DNA from: Streptomyces albiflavescens
GTDB taxonomy: Bacteria > Actinomycetota > Actinomycetes > Streptomycetales > Streptomycetaceae
Assembly (NCBI RefSeq): GCF_014645835.1
Contig: NZ_BMMM01000006.1
Location: forward strand, 394,770 to 458,769
Direction of reading: 5' to 3'
Length of the DNA stretch: 64,000 nucleotides
Part shown: piece by piece, positions 8,002-18,954 of the stretch
How positions within the stretch are numbered: the first letter of the stretch is position 1
Layout of the letters: every line of letters begins with the position of its first letter
Notes under the pieces: model-generated
What the model saw: the letters and a program-made list of their open reading frames with translations, nothing else
What the model was told of the DNA's origin: nothing
Databases searched by the model: none
Position numbers and translations under genes: made by a program

Positions 8002-8360
8002 GAATATCGGTCCCTTCGTGCGACACCTCTGCGATCAAGTCATGACGTGCGCAGACGTCACGGAGTTGTCCGGGAGATGTCGACTGTCCGGCTGTTATTG
8101 GGCAAAGTATCGGCTATTGCCAATTCCTTTGTACAGTGCCCGGCAATGCATTGTGAAGCCCGACTAAATCCTTCCGCGTGTCCGAAGGCAATGGGGTCCT
8201 GCCGCTCTTCTGCGGTTTTTCCCAGGATTTTCCGTGCAGGCCCCCGCGTCGATGCGGGATCGTGATCGGGCTCACGTAGGATTCTACGAATCTACGCGAG
8301 TAGAAATTTTGTGCAGGTAGTCTGAAGGGACCTGCTCAGCACCACACACCGGGAGTGCCA
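8002..8360. other. Gap between lsrL and purS, AT-richer than its surroundings
   Basis: This 359-bp divergent region must hold the promoters of lsrL and purSQL. About 8090-8170 is clearly AT-richer than the neighbouring coding DNA. I see no RNA gene or convincing small ORF. A short inverted repeat near purS is listed separately. Confidence 0.5.
8291..8304. promoter_or_regulatory. Inverted repeat upstream of purS
   Basis: TCTACGCGAGTAGA has 5-bp arms (TCTAC and GTAGA) and sits 57 bp before the purS start; an extra half site TCTAC lies just upstream. It could be an operator for purine control. No regulator can be named from the sequence. Confidence 0.35.
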
Positions 8361-8624
8361 GTGGCACGCGTCGTAGTCGACGTCATGCTCAAGCCGGAGA
8401 TCCTCGACCCCCAGGGCCAGGCGGTGCAGCGTGCACTGCCGCGCCTCGGTTTCGAAGGTGTCTCCGACGTACGTCAGGGAAAGCGATTCGAACTGGAAGT
8501 GGACGGACCGGTCGACGACGCCGCGCTCGCCCGCATCCATGAACTCGCGGAATCCTTCCTCGCCAACACCGTGATCGAGGACTTCACCGTCAAGGTCGAG
8601 GAAGTCGCGGAGGCAGGAAAGTGA
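8361..8624 (+). CDS. purS: Phosphoribosylformylglycinamidine synthase, PurS subunit
   Basis: PurS is the small bridging subunit of the three-part FGAM synthase (PurS, PurQ, PurL) found in Gram-positive bacteria. The 87 residues begin MARVVVDVMLKPEIL, with DPQGQAVQRALPRLGF following, which are family hallmarks. The GTG at 8361 is chosen over the in-frame GTG at 8355 because GGGAG at 8351 is then correctly spaced and the N-terminus matches the family. Its stop overlaps the purQ start by GTGA, so the subunits are coupled. Confidence 0.95.
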   Translation: MARVVVDVMLKPEILDPQGQAVQRALPRLGFEGVSDVRQGKRFELEVDGPVDDAALARIHELAESFLANTVIEDFTVKVEEVAEAGK

Positions 8625-9297
8625 CCGCTCGTATTGGAGTCGTCACCTTTCCCGGCAGCCTCGACGACCGCGACACTCAGCGCGCGATCAAGCTCGCCGG
8701 TGCCGAACCCGTCGCTCTCTGGCACAAGGACAAGGACCTCAAGCAGGTCGACGCCGTGGTGCTCCCCGGCGGTTTCTCGTACGGCGACTATCTCCGTGCC
8801 GGTGCCATCTCGCGCTTCTCGCCCGTGATGGAGACCGTCATCGAGCAGGCGAAGTCCGGAATGCCGGTCCTCGGTATCTGCAACGGCTTCCAGATCCTCA
8901 CCGAGGCGCACCTCCTCCCCGGCGCGATGCTCGGCAACAACCACCTCCACTTCATCTGCCGCGACCAGAAGCTGCGGGTGGAGAACGCGGACACCGCCTG
9001 GACGACCGACTACGAGGCCGGCCAGGAGATCCACATCCCGCTGAAGAACATGGACGGGCGGTACGTCGCCGACGAGCACACCCTCGACATGCTGGAGGCG
9101 GAGGGCCGGGTCGCCTTCCGGTACGTGGACTTCAACCCCAACGGCTCGCTGCGCGACATCGCCGGCATCACGAACGAGGCGGGCAACGTCGTCGGTCTGA
9201 TGCCGCACCCGGAGCACGCCGTCGAGCCCCTCGTCGGGACCGGCCGCACCGACGGCCTCCCCTTCTTCACCTCGATCCTCAAGAAGCTGGTCAACGC

Positions 9298-9301
<4 letters not shown>
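8621..9301 (+). CDS. purQ: Phosphoribosylformylglycinamidine synthase, PurQ glutaminase subunit
   Basis: PurQ is a class I glutamine amidotransferase that supplies ammonia to PurL. The 226 residues include the oxyanion-region GFSYGDYLRAGA, the nucleophile motif GICNGFQ (Cys at about residue 87) and the His-Glu pair in MPHPEHAVEP near the C-terminus. It starts with GTG inside the purS stop and ends overlapping purL by ATGA, forming a tight purSQL operon whose products act as one cytoplasmic complex. Confidence 0.97.
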
Positions 9302-11556
<2,255 letters not shown>

Positions 11557-11573
11557 CACTCGGCAGTCGTACG

Positions 11574-11616
11574 ACGGCGAAGGCCCCGCCCGGGGAACGG
11601 GCGGGGCCTTCGCCGT
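11574..11616. terminator. Bidirectional terminator between purL and the MFS gene
   Basis: An 18-bp stem (ACGGCGAAGGCCCCGCCC with its complement) surrounds a short loop. It lies between the convergent purL and MFS genes and can serve both. Confidence 0.85.
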
Positions 11617-11642
11617 GTGTCCGTCACGCCAGGACCTGACCG

Positions 11643-13133
11643 TCACGCCGGGAGCGGCTCGGTCTGCCGCTCGGGCTGCTCGGTGTCCTCGGGCCGACCC
11701 GGCCTGGGCAGCCGCACCGCCAGCACAGCGGCGAGCGTCATCAGCGCGGCACCGCTCCAGAACACCACGGAGGTCGCGGAGACGAAGGCGTGCACACCCT
11801 CGGCGCGGGCGGATCCGGTCAGGTGCGCGAGGGTGCCGACGTCGCCGCCGGGGCCGTCGGCGGCGTACAGACGGGCCAGGACCGTGCCGAAGAGGGCGGT
11901 GCCCAGGGCGTTGCCGAGGGACTGGAAGTAGCGGATGGACGTGGTGGCGACGCCGAGCCGGTGGCGCGGGGCCGCGTCCTGGACGAGCAGGATCAGCTGG
12001 CCGAGCAGCTGCCCGAACCCGGCACCGGCCAGCAGGAGTTCGGCGCGGATCAGCCAGAGCGAGGTGTCGGGGCCGGTTGTCGTGGCGAGGAGCACGAACG
12101 CGAGGGCGGTGGTGGCCGTACCGCTGATCGTGAAGGTCCGTGTCGTCCAGCCGCGCGTGGTGAGCGGGCCGGAGAGCAGCCCGGTCGCCGAGAGGCCGAC
12201 CGCCATCGGGATCAGGTAGAGGCCCGCGGAGGAGCTGGTGATGCCTCGGACGACCTGCAGATAGATGAGCACGTAGTAGATGGCGCCCATCATCGCGGCA
12301 CCCATGATCGCCTGGATGGCGAAGCCGAGGCGCAGTTCGGGGATCCGGAACAGGGACATGGGGAGGACCGGTTCGGCCGCCCGCAGTTGCCGCCACAGGA
12401 ACAGGGCGAGTGCGACGCCGGACGCGACGGCCAGCCCGAGGACGACCGGTGACGACCAGGCGTACTTCTTGCCGCCCCAGTCGGTGACCAGGAGCAGCGC
12501 GCTGGAGAAGGCGGCGGCGAGCGCGGCCCCGGCGTAGTCGAGCGGGCGACGCACATGCCGCTCGGGGAGCTTCAGGGCGAAGGCGGAGGCGGCGAGGACC
12601 GCGAGGCCGACCGGCAGGTTGATGTAGAAGATCCAGCGCCAGCTCGCGTGGTCGGCGAGCAGACCGCCGATCCAGGGACCGACCGCCATGGCGCCGCCGG
12701 CCATCACCCCGCCGATGTTGGTGCCCTTGCCGGCGCCCTTCTCCTCCGGGCCCTTGAGATGGGCGATCACCACCATCGTCACGCTCATCAGTCCGCCGCC
12801 GCCCAGGCCCTGCAGGGCGCGGGCCGCGATGAGCTGGTCCATCGACTGGGCGGCGCCGCACAGCGTGGAGCCGAGCAGGAAGGTGGCGATCGCGCCGGTG
12901 AAGACGCGCTTCGGGCCGAGGACGTCGCACAGCTTTCCGTACAGCGGCAGCATCGCGGCCGACGCCAGCGCGAACGCGCTGACCAGCCACGGGATCTTGT
13001 CGATGCCGTGGTCGGGATCGAGGTCCCGGACGATCGGGACGGTGGCGGCGGACACGATCTGCAGGTCCAGGATGGCCAGGACGATCGTGACGAGGCAGAC
13101 GAGGAAGCCGATTTTGCGCTGGGTCTCGGTCAT
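11643..13133 (-). CDS. MFS efflux transporter, DHA2 (14-span) family
   Basis: The protein of about 496 residues has some 14 hydrophobic segments. DHA2 signatures include LDLQIVSAATVPIVRDL in span 1, the motif LYGKLCDVLGPKRVF between spans 2 and 3, and WRWIFYINLPVG (motif C region) in span 5. Such proteins are proton-coupled drug or metabolite exporters. The ATG at 13133 is preferred; GTG 13142 and ATG 13139 are alternatives in frame. It is divergent from a TetR-family gene starting 95 bp away, the standard layout for a drug pump and its repressor. Substrate unknown. Confidence 0.9.
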   Translation of the reverse strand: MTETQRKIGFLVCLVTIVLAILDLQIVSAATVPIVRDLDPDHGIDKIPWLVSAFALASAAMLPLYGKLCDVLGPKRVFTGAIATFLLGSTLCGAAQSMDQLIAARALQGLGGGGLMSVTMVVIAHLKGPEEKGAGKGTNIGGVMAGGAMAVGPWIGGLLADHASWRWIFYINLPVGLAVLAASAFALKLPERHVRRPLDYAGAALAAAFSSALLLVTDWGGKKYAWSSPVVLGLAVASGVALALFLWRQLRAAEPVLPMSLFRIPELRLGFAIQAIMGAAMMGAIYYVLIYLQVVRGITSSSAGLYLIPMAVGLSATGLLSGPLTTRGWTTRTFTISGTATTALAFVLLATTTGPDTSLWLIRAELLLAGAGFGQLLGQLILLVQDAAPRHRLGVATTSIRYFQSLGNALGTALFGTVLARLYAADGPGGDVGTLAHLTGSARAEGVHAFVSATSVVFWSGAALMTLAAVLAVRLPRPGRPEDTEQPERQTEPLPA

Positions 13134-13227
13134 GAGCATCACCCTGCCCGAGAAGTGTGTACCGAGTCAATGTTTATGTCGGGCTCAAAGTTAATCCGGG
13201 TACATCGGCCATTGGTACAGTGGTCCC

Positions 13228-13866
13228 ATGGCTGAGGCGATGGGGCTGCGCGAGCGCAAGAAGCTGCAGACGGCGATGCGGATCTACCGGACGGCGATCG
13301 CCCTCTTCGTCGAGCGGGGCTTCGACAACGTCTCGGTGCAGGAGGTCGCCGAAGCGGCCGAGGTGTCGAAGATGACCGTTTTCAACTACTTCGGCACCAA
13401 GGAAGACCTGGTCTTTCGTCCCATGGAGGAGCACTTCGGTGACGTGGCCCGCGCCGTGCGCGAGCGGGAGCCGGGCGAATCCGCGGTGGATGCCGTGCGC
13501 CGGCAGTTCCTGGAGATGGTCGAGGCCCGCGATCCCTCGGTCGGCCTGCACAGCGAGCCCTTCGCCCGCCAGGTGCGCCGACTCGTCATGGAGACCCCGG
13601 CCCTGATGGAACGCGCCTTCCTCGCCGCCCAGAAGGGGACGCGAGACCTGGCAGCCATCCTCGCCGAGGAGACCGGCGACGCGATGCTCGCCACGGTCGT
13701 CGCCGCCACACTGAGCGCCGCCCGCAACGCCCTCATCGAGGAGCACCACAACCGTATTGGGGCCGGTGAGACCCCGGACGCGGTCGCCGCCGACGCCGCC
13801 GAGCGCGCCCGGCACGCCTTCGACCTGATCGAAAAGGGCCTGAGCGGGTACGCCGTCAAGCTCTAG
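13228..13866 (+). CDS. TetR-family transcriptional regulator
   Basis: This 212-residue regulator has an N-terminal TetR helix-turn-helix at about residues 12-58 (ALFVERGFDNVSVQEVAEAAEVSK is typical, followed by FNYFGTKEDL). The rest is the ligand-binding helical domain. It is divergent from the MFS pump, and the 94 bp between them contain inverted TGTACC/GGTACA elements (13158-13163 and 13199-13204, with another GGTACA at 13214) that could be its operator. Repression of the pump and of itself is inferred from the arrangement. Confidence 0.92.
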   Translation: MAEAMGLRERKKLQTAMRIYRTAIALFVERGFDNVSVQEVAEAAEVSKMTVFNYFGTKEDLVFRPMEEHFGDVARAVREREPGESAVDAVRRQFLEMVEARDPSVGLHSEPFARQVRRLVMETPALMERAFLAAQKGTRDLAAILAEETGDAMLATVVAATLSAARNALIEEHHNRIGAGETPDAVAADAAERARHAFDLIEKGLSGYAVKL

Positions 13867-13870
13867 GCTG

Positions 13871-14671
13871 ATGACCATGCCCCCGGCCAAGAGACGCGCC
13901 CGTGCGTACGACTCCGCCAAGATCCGCGCGGCGGTGCTCGCGCAGTTCGGGAACGTACGAGACGGCGTACGCGCCCTCACCGAGGAGCAGCTGGCGCGGC
14001 CCACGCACCTCGGGGACTGGAGTGTGCGGGAGTTGGCCGCGCACATCACGGCGGCCGTCGAGACCGTGAGCCGGAACCTCGACCGGGACGAGCCGACGAA
14101 GGCCGCACTCGGCCTGCTCGACTGGCCGTTCGCCACCGCCGCCCGAGCCGGGGACATCGCCGACGGCAGCCGCGAGCTCGCCGAACAGAACCCCGACCTC
14201 GACGCGCTCTACGACAGCACCGAGCGGCGGATCGCCGAGCGTCTGGCCACGGCGCCGGACGACCGGCTGCTCGCGGCGCGCACCGGTGCGATGACCCTCG
14301 CCGACTACCTCGTCACCCGCACCGTGGAACTCGTCGTCCACACGGACGACCTGAATCGCGCCGCGGGCACCGAGATCCCCTTCGACCGGCAGGCGCTCGC
14401 CGCCTGCACTCGGCTGCTCGCCGACGCGCTGGCCGTGAAGGCGCCCGGGGCGTCGACGGAGGTGCGGATTCCGCCGTATGCCGTCGTGCAGTGTGTGGAA
14501 GGGCCGCGGCACACCCGAGGGACTCCGCCGAACGTCGTGGAGACCGATCCGCTGACGTGGATCCGGCTGGCCACGGGGCGTACGGCCTGGCAGGCGGCGC
14601 TGGAGGATGCCAAGGTCAGCGCGAGCGGGGAGCGGGCTGACCTCGGAGGGCTCCTTCCCTTGATGGGCTGA
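13871..14671 (+). CDS. Maleylpyruvate isomerase-family (DinB-like) protein
   Basis: The 266-residue protein has the N-terminal four-helix fold of the mycothiol-dependent maleylpyruvate isomerase / TIGR03083 group: LARPTHLGDWSVRELAAHI is the characteristic stretch carrying the metal-ligand His, followed by a C-terminal SCP2-like region. It starts four bases after the TetR gene and is probably co-transcribed with it. Family members act on mycothiol-linked or other thiol substrates, but most have no assigned reaction, and none can be assigned here. Confidence 0.75.
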   Translation: MTMPPAKRRARAYDSAKIRAAVLAQFGNVRDGVRALTEEQLARPTHLGDWSVRELAAHITAAVETVSRNLDRDEPTKAALGLLDWPFATAARAGDIADGSRELAEQNPDLDALYDSTERRIAERLATAPDDRLLAARTGAMTLADYLVTRTVELVVHTDDLNRAAGTEIPFDRQALAACTRLLADALAVKAPGASTEVRIPPYAVVQCVEGPRHTRGTPPNVVETDPLTWIRLATGRTAWQAALEDAKVSASGERADLGGLLPLMG

Positions 14672-14804
14672 GCCACCGACCGCCGCCCGCGTAAGGCGAC
14701 AAGCCCCCACACAGCCGCAGCCGAAAGGCTGGTACGGGTCGGGTAGGGGCGGAGGGGGCGAAAAAACCGGGAACCGACCACCCCACCCCTCCCGTCACAT
14801 CGGC

Positions 14805-15599
14805 ATGGACAAGCAGCGACTGACGCTCACCGCCCTGACCCTGCTACCGCTCGCGGTGGCCTGTGGCACCCAGCCGGGCGGCGGCAGCAGCTCCGTGGGG
14901 GCGGGCTCATCACCCGTCACCGGAGTCCACTGGGCCGTCGACAGCCTCACGGTGGACGGCAGGACCAGGCAGGCACCCGAGAGCGCGTATCTGCGGATCG
15001 GCGAGGACGGCCGGGTCAGCGGCAACGCCGGCTGCAACAGCTTCGGCTCGACCGCCACCCTCAAGGGCGACCGTGTCGACTTCGGGGAGATCCAGATGAC
15101 CGACATGGGCTGCCCGAAGGCCCCGATGACCTTCGAGGAGAGCCTGAGCCGCGCCTTCGCCGGCGGCGCGTTCACCAGCAAGGTCAACGGCGACGAACTG
15201 ACGCTCACCACGGAGGACGGCGACCGCGTCAACCTCGTCAAGGAGCAGGACGCCCCCCTCTACGGCACCAAGTGGAAGGTCACGGCCCTCGGCGACGCCG
15301 ACGTGGCCCAGTCCCTCCCCGCCGGAGCCAAGGCGTACCTCGTCCTCGACAAGAAGCAGGGCACGATCCGCGGCAGCCTCGGCTGCAACCACGTGTCCGC
15401 ACAGGCCACCGTCCGCGACGGGAATGTCACCCTCGGCACCGCCAGGACCACACGCATGATGTGCGACCGCTCACTCATGGACACCGAGAAGACTCTGCTC
15501 AGCCTCTTCGGCGGCACGGTCCGATACGAGTTGGATCACCGCACCCTCACGCTGACCAGCGCAAACGGCACCGTCGTCAGCGCTGTCGCCGACGAGTGA
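14805..15599 (+). CDS. Lipoprotein with two META (HslJ-like) domains
   Basis: The 264-residue protein starts with a lipoprotein signal peptide (lipobox LAVAC, Cys at about residue 20). Two META-type domains follow: one at about 45-145 containing YLRIGEDGRVSGNAGCNSF, the second at about 150-255 containing YLVLDKKQGTIRGSLGCNH. Each has the NxGCN-like cysteine motif and a later MGCP or MMCD cysteine. In E. coli HslJ is linked to heat shock and novobiocin resistance; the role of these actinobacterial lipoproteins is unknown. The gene stands alone between the maleylpyruvate-isomerase-like gene and purF. Confidence 0.85.
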   Translation: MDKQRLTLTALTLLPLAVACGTQPGGGSSSVGAGSSPVTGVHWAVDSLTVDGRTRQAPESAYLRIGEDGRVSGNAGCNSFGSTATLKGDRVDFGEIQMTDMGCPKAPMTFEESLSRAFAGGAFTSKVNGDELTLTTEDGDRVNLVKEQDAPLYGTKWKVTALGDADVAQSLPAGAKAYLVLDKKQGTIRGSLGCNHVSAQATVRDGNVTLGTARTTRMMCDRSLMDTEKTLLSLFGGTVRYELDHRTLTLTSANGTVVSAVADE

Positions 15600-15660
15600 T
15601 CCATCAAGGCTCCGTATCCCCAATTCGGACCAGTGGTCGATCTCGCCTACACTCGGTTGC

Positions 15661-17187
15661 GTGCCACGTGGTGACGGTCGACTCAATCATGATCTGCTCC
15701 CCGGTGAGAAAGGCCCCCAGGACGCTTGTGGCGTCTTCGGTGTCTGGGCTCCGGGCGAAGAGGTCGCCAAGCTCACTTACTTCGGGCTCTACGCCCTCCA
15801 GCATCGGGGCCAGGAATCCGCGGGAATCGCGGTCAGCAACGGCTCCCAGATCCTCGTCTTCAAGGACATGGGCCTCGTGTCCCAGGTCTTCGACGAGACC
15901 TCCCTCGGTTCGCTCCAGGGTCATATCGCGGTCGGTCACGCCCGCTACTCGACCACCGGCGCTTCCGTCTGGGAGAACGCCCAGCCGACGTTCCGCGCCA
16001 CCGCGCACGGCTCCATCGCGCTCGGCCACAACGGCAACCTCGTCAACACGGCGCAGCTCGCCGAGATGGTCGCCGACCTGCCCAAGCAGGAAGGCCGCAC
16101 CACACGCGTGGCGGCCACCAACGACACCGACCTGCTCACGGCGCTGCTCGCCGCCCAGGTCGACGACGACGGCAAGCCGCTGACCATCGAAGAGGCCGCC
16201 CACACGGTCCTCCCGCAGGTCAAGGGCGCCTTCAGCCTCGTCTTCATGGACGAGCACACCCTCTACGCCGCCCGCGACCCGCAGGGCATCCGCCCGCTGG
16301 TCCTCGGCCGCCTGGAGCGCGGCTGGGTCGTCGCCTCCGAGTCCGCCGCCCTGGACATCTGCGGCGCCGCCTACGTCCGCGAGATCGAGCCGGGCGAGTT
16401 CGTCGCCATCGACGAGAACGGCCTCCGTACATCGCGATTCGCGGAAGCGAAGCCCAAGGGCTGTGTCTTCGAGTACGTCTATCTGGCCCGCCCGGACACG
16501 GACATCGCCGGCCGGAACGTGTACCTCTCGCGCGTCGAGATGGGCCGCAGGCTCGCCAAGGAAGCCCCTGTGGAGGCCGATCTGGTGATAGCGACCCCGG
16601 AGTCCGGGACGCCCGCCGCGATCGGTTACGCGGAAGCCTCCGGCATTCCCTTCGGCGCGGGTCTGGTCAAGAACGCCTACGTCGGCCGGACCTTCATCCA
16701 GCCCTCGCAGACGATCCGCCAGCTCGGCATCCGTCTGAAGCTGAACCCGCTCAAGGAAGTCATCAAGGGCAAGCGCCTGGTCGTCGTCGACGACTCGATC
16801 GTGCGCGGCAACACCCAGCGCGCGCTCGTGCGCATGCTGCGGGAAGCGGGCGCGGCCGAGGTCCACATCCGGATCTCCTCGCCCCCCGTGAAGTGGCCCT
16901 GCTTCTTCGGCATCGACTTCGCGACCCGCGCCGAGCTGATCGCCAACGGCATGAGCATCGAGGAGATCGGCACCTCGCTGGGCGCCGACTCCCTCTCGTA
17001 CATCTCCATCGACGGCATGATCGAGGCGACCACCATCGCCAAGCCGAACCTGTGCCGCGCCTGCTTCGACGGCGAGTACCCGATGGAGCTCCCGGACCCC
17101 GAGCTGCTCGGCAAGCAGCTCCTGGAGACCGAGCTGGCCGCGGGTCCCGCAGCCACGGCCGCGGCTGACGCCATCCGTCGCCCGTAA
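15661..17187 (+). CDS. purF: Amidophosphoribosyltransferase
   Basis: PurF makes 5-phosphoribosylamine from PRPP and glutamine, the first committed step of purine synthesis. The 508 residues start with a propeptide ending before Cys23 in QDACGVFG, the N-terminal nucleophile exposed by processing. The glutaminase domain carries YGLYALQHRGQE-like sequence (FGLYALQHRGQES). The PRPP-binding motif VVVDDSIVRG is at about residue 372. C-terminal cysteines in KPNLCRACFDGEYP fit the Fe-S cluster-bearing B. subtilis type. purM follows 43 bp downstream in the same direction. Confidence 0.98.
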   Translation: MPRGDGRLNHDLLPGEKGPQDACGVFGVWAPGEEVAKLTYFGLYALQHRGQESAGIAVSNGSQILVFKDMGLVSQVFDETSLGSLQGHIAVGHARYSTTGASVWENAQPTFRATAHGSIALGHNGNLVNTAQLAEMVADLPKQEGRTTRVAATNDTDLLTALLAAQVDDDGKPLTIEEAAHTVLPQVKGAFSLVFMDEHTLYAARDPQGIRPLVLGRLERGWVVASESAALDICGAAYVREIEPGEFVAIDENGLRTSRFAEAKPKGCVFEYVYLARPDTDIAGRNVYLSRVEMGRRLAKEAPVEADLVIATPESGTPAAIGYAEASGIPFGAGLVKNAYVGRTFIQPSQTIRQLGIRLKLNPLKEVIKGKRLVVVDDSIVRGNTQRALVRMLREAGAAEVHIRISSPPVKWPCFFGIDFATRAELIANGMSIEEIGTSLGADSLSYISIDGMIEATTIAKPNLCRACFDGEYPMELPDPELLGKQLLETELAAGPAATAAADAIRRP

Positions 17188-17230
17188 GCGCCGCAGAGCC
17201 CCGTTTCACCAACCCGAAAGATCCCAGGCA

Positions 17231-18304
17231 ATGTCTGAGACCAGTCCTTCCGGTGCTTCCTACGCGGCTGCCGGCGTCGACATCGAGGCGGGCGACCGCG
17301 CCGTAGAGCTGATGAAGGAGTGGGTGAAGAAGACGCAGCGCCCCGAGGTCCTCGGCGGCCTCGGCGGCTTCGCCGGCCTCTTCGACGCCTCTGCCCTCAA
17401 GCGCTTCGAGCGCCCGCTGCTCGCCTCCGCGACCGACGGCGTGGGCACCAAGGTCGACCTCGCCCGGCAGCTCGGCGTGTACGACACGATCGGCCACGAC
17501 CTGGTCGCGATGGTCATGGACGACATCGTGGTCTGCGGCGCCGAGCCGCTCTTCATGACCGACTACATCTGTGTCGGCAAGGTCCACCCGGAGCGCGTCG
17601 CGGCCATCGTGAAGGGCATCGCCGAGGGGTGCGTGCTCGCGGGATGCGCCCTGGTGGGCGGCGAGACGGCGGAGCACCCGGGTCTGCTCGGCCCGGACGA
17701 CTTCGATGTCGCGGGTGCGGGCACCGGTGTGGTCGAGGCCGACCAGCTGCTCGGCCCGGATCGTATCCGTAAGGGTGACGCGGTGATCGCCATGGCGGCC
17801 TCCGGTCTTCACTCGAACGGGTACTCGCTCGTCCGGCACGTCCTGTTCGACCGGGCGAACCTGAGCCTGGACCAGCACGTCGAGGAGTTCGGCCGCTCGC
17901 TCGGCGAGGAGCTCCTGGAGCCGACCAAGATCTACTCGCTGGACTGCCTGGCGCTGACCCGGACCACCGAGGTGCACGCCTTCAGCCACGTCACCGGCGG
18001 TGGGCTCGCGGCCAACCTGGCCCGCGTCATCCCGGACGAGCTGCACGCCGTCGTCGACCGCGAGACCTGGACCCCGGCCCCGGTCTTCGACCTCGTCGGC
18101 AGGACCGGCGACGTCGAGCGCCTGGAGCTGGAGAAGACGCTGAACATGGGCGTCGGCATGATCGCGATCGTCCCCGAGGAGTCCGCGGACGTGGCACTGG
18201 CCACCCTCGCGGACCGCGGGGTGGATGCCTGGATCGCCGGTGAGATCACCGAGCGCGGCGAGCACGAGACGGGCGCGGCCCTCATCGGGGACTACGCCGG
18301 CTAG
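17231..18304 (+). CDS. purM: Phosphoribosylformylglycinamidine cyclo-ligase (AIR synthetase)
   Basis: PurM closes the imidazole ring of FGAM with ATP to form AIR. The 357 residues show the family stretches SATDGVGTKVDLA, HDLVAMVMDDIVVCGAEPLF, GCALVGGETAEHPG and FSHVTGGGLAANLARV. The ATG at 17231 follows CCCGAAAGATCCC, a modest ribosome site. It is likely co-transcribed with purF, and a large hairpin 64 bp after its stop closes the unit. Confidence 0.98.
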   Translation: MSETSPSGASYAAAGVDIEAGDRAVELMKEWVKKTQRPEVLGGLGGFAGLFDASALKRFERPLLASATDGVGTKVDLARQLGVYDTIGHDLVAMVMDDIVVCGAEPLFMTDYICVGKVHPERVAAIVKGIAEGCVLAGCALVGGETAEHPGLLGPDDFDVAGAGTGVVEADQLLGPDRIRKGDAVIAMAASGLHSNGYSLVRHVLFDRANLSLDQHVEEFGRSLGEELLEPTKIYSLDCLALTRTTEVHAFSHVTGGGLAANLARVIPDELHAVVDRETWTPAPVFDLVGRTGDVERLELEKTLNMGVGMIAIVPEESADVALATLADRGVDAWIAGEITERGEHETGAALIGDYAG

Positions 18305-18367
18305 TCAGTGAGCCCGTCCGGGGTGGTGCCCCGGGCGGCAGCTGACGTCACCCGACGGCAGCGCAAA

Positions 18368-18401
18368 ACCCGGTCCGGCGCGAATCCGCCCCGGACCGGG
18401 T
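18368..18401 (+). terminator. Hairpin terminator after purM
   Basis: ACCCGGTCCGG and its exact complement CCGGACCGGGT flank a 12-base loop between purM and the convergent DUF3073 gene. It may serve both. Confidence 0.7.
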
Positions 18402-18418
18402 GAAGCATTGCTGGACAG

Positions 18419-18673
18419 TCAAGCGCCGCGACGCTGCTGTGACGACGGACCGGACTCGTCGTCCTCGTCCTCGTCGTCGTTGTACAGATCCGCGTACTGG
18501 GCGTACGGGTCATCTTCCTCGTCGTCGTCCTCGAACGGCTCGCCATTCGGCGGCTGGTTCGAAGTCGAAGCGCCCAGCTCGTTGGCCAGACGCGACAGGT
18601 CAGTCCCGCCGCTGTTGTACTTCAGCTGGCGGGCGACCTTCGTCTGCTTGGCCTTGGCCCGGCCGCGCCCCAT
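18419..18673 (-). CDS. DUF3073 family protein
   Basis: This 84-residue acidic protein begins MGRGRAKAKQTKVARQLKYN, the signature N-terminus of the DUF3073 family found across actinobacteria, and ends with a long Asp/Glu-rich tail. The ATG at 18673 is chosen because GAGGGG precedes it and it gives the family N-terminus; the open frame runs upstream to 18799 without support. Function is unknown. The basic head and acidic tail suggest nucleic-acid or protein binding, which is speculation. Confidence 0.9.
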   Translation of the reverse strand: MGRGRAKAKQTKVARQLKYNSGGTDLSRLANELGASTSNQPPNGEPFEDDDEEDDPYAQYADLYNDDEDEDDESGPSSQQRRGA

Positions 18674-18954
18674 GGCTCGACCCCCTCGGTGACGGGGCTC
18701 GACGGCCCCAGAGTCTTGACACGCGTTCATGATCTGGAACGGGCTCTCCATGGAGAGACCGGTCCGTAGGGCTTCCACGGTACCTGAGCCCACGCCCATA
18801 CGGTACGTCGCCCGCAGGACGCGCGTGTGCGCAGAACCCTCGAGGAGCCCCGTCCTCGCTGGTCAACCGCGATTTTAACCTCTTCTTGGCCGACGACCCG
18901 CCGACGGACGTGAGAGTTCTCTCTAACTGCCGCCGACGGGTACCCGTCACACGG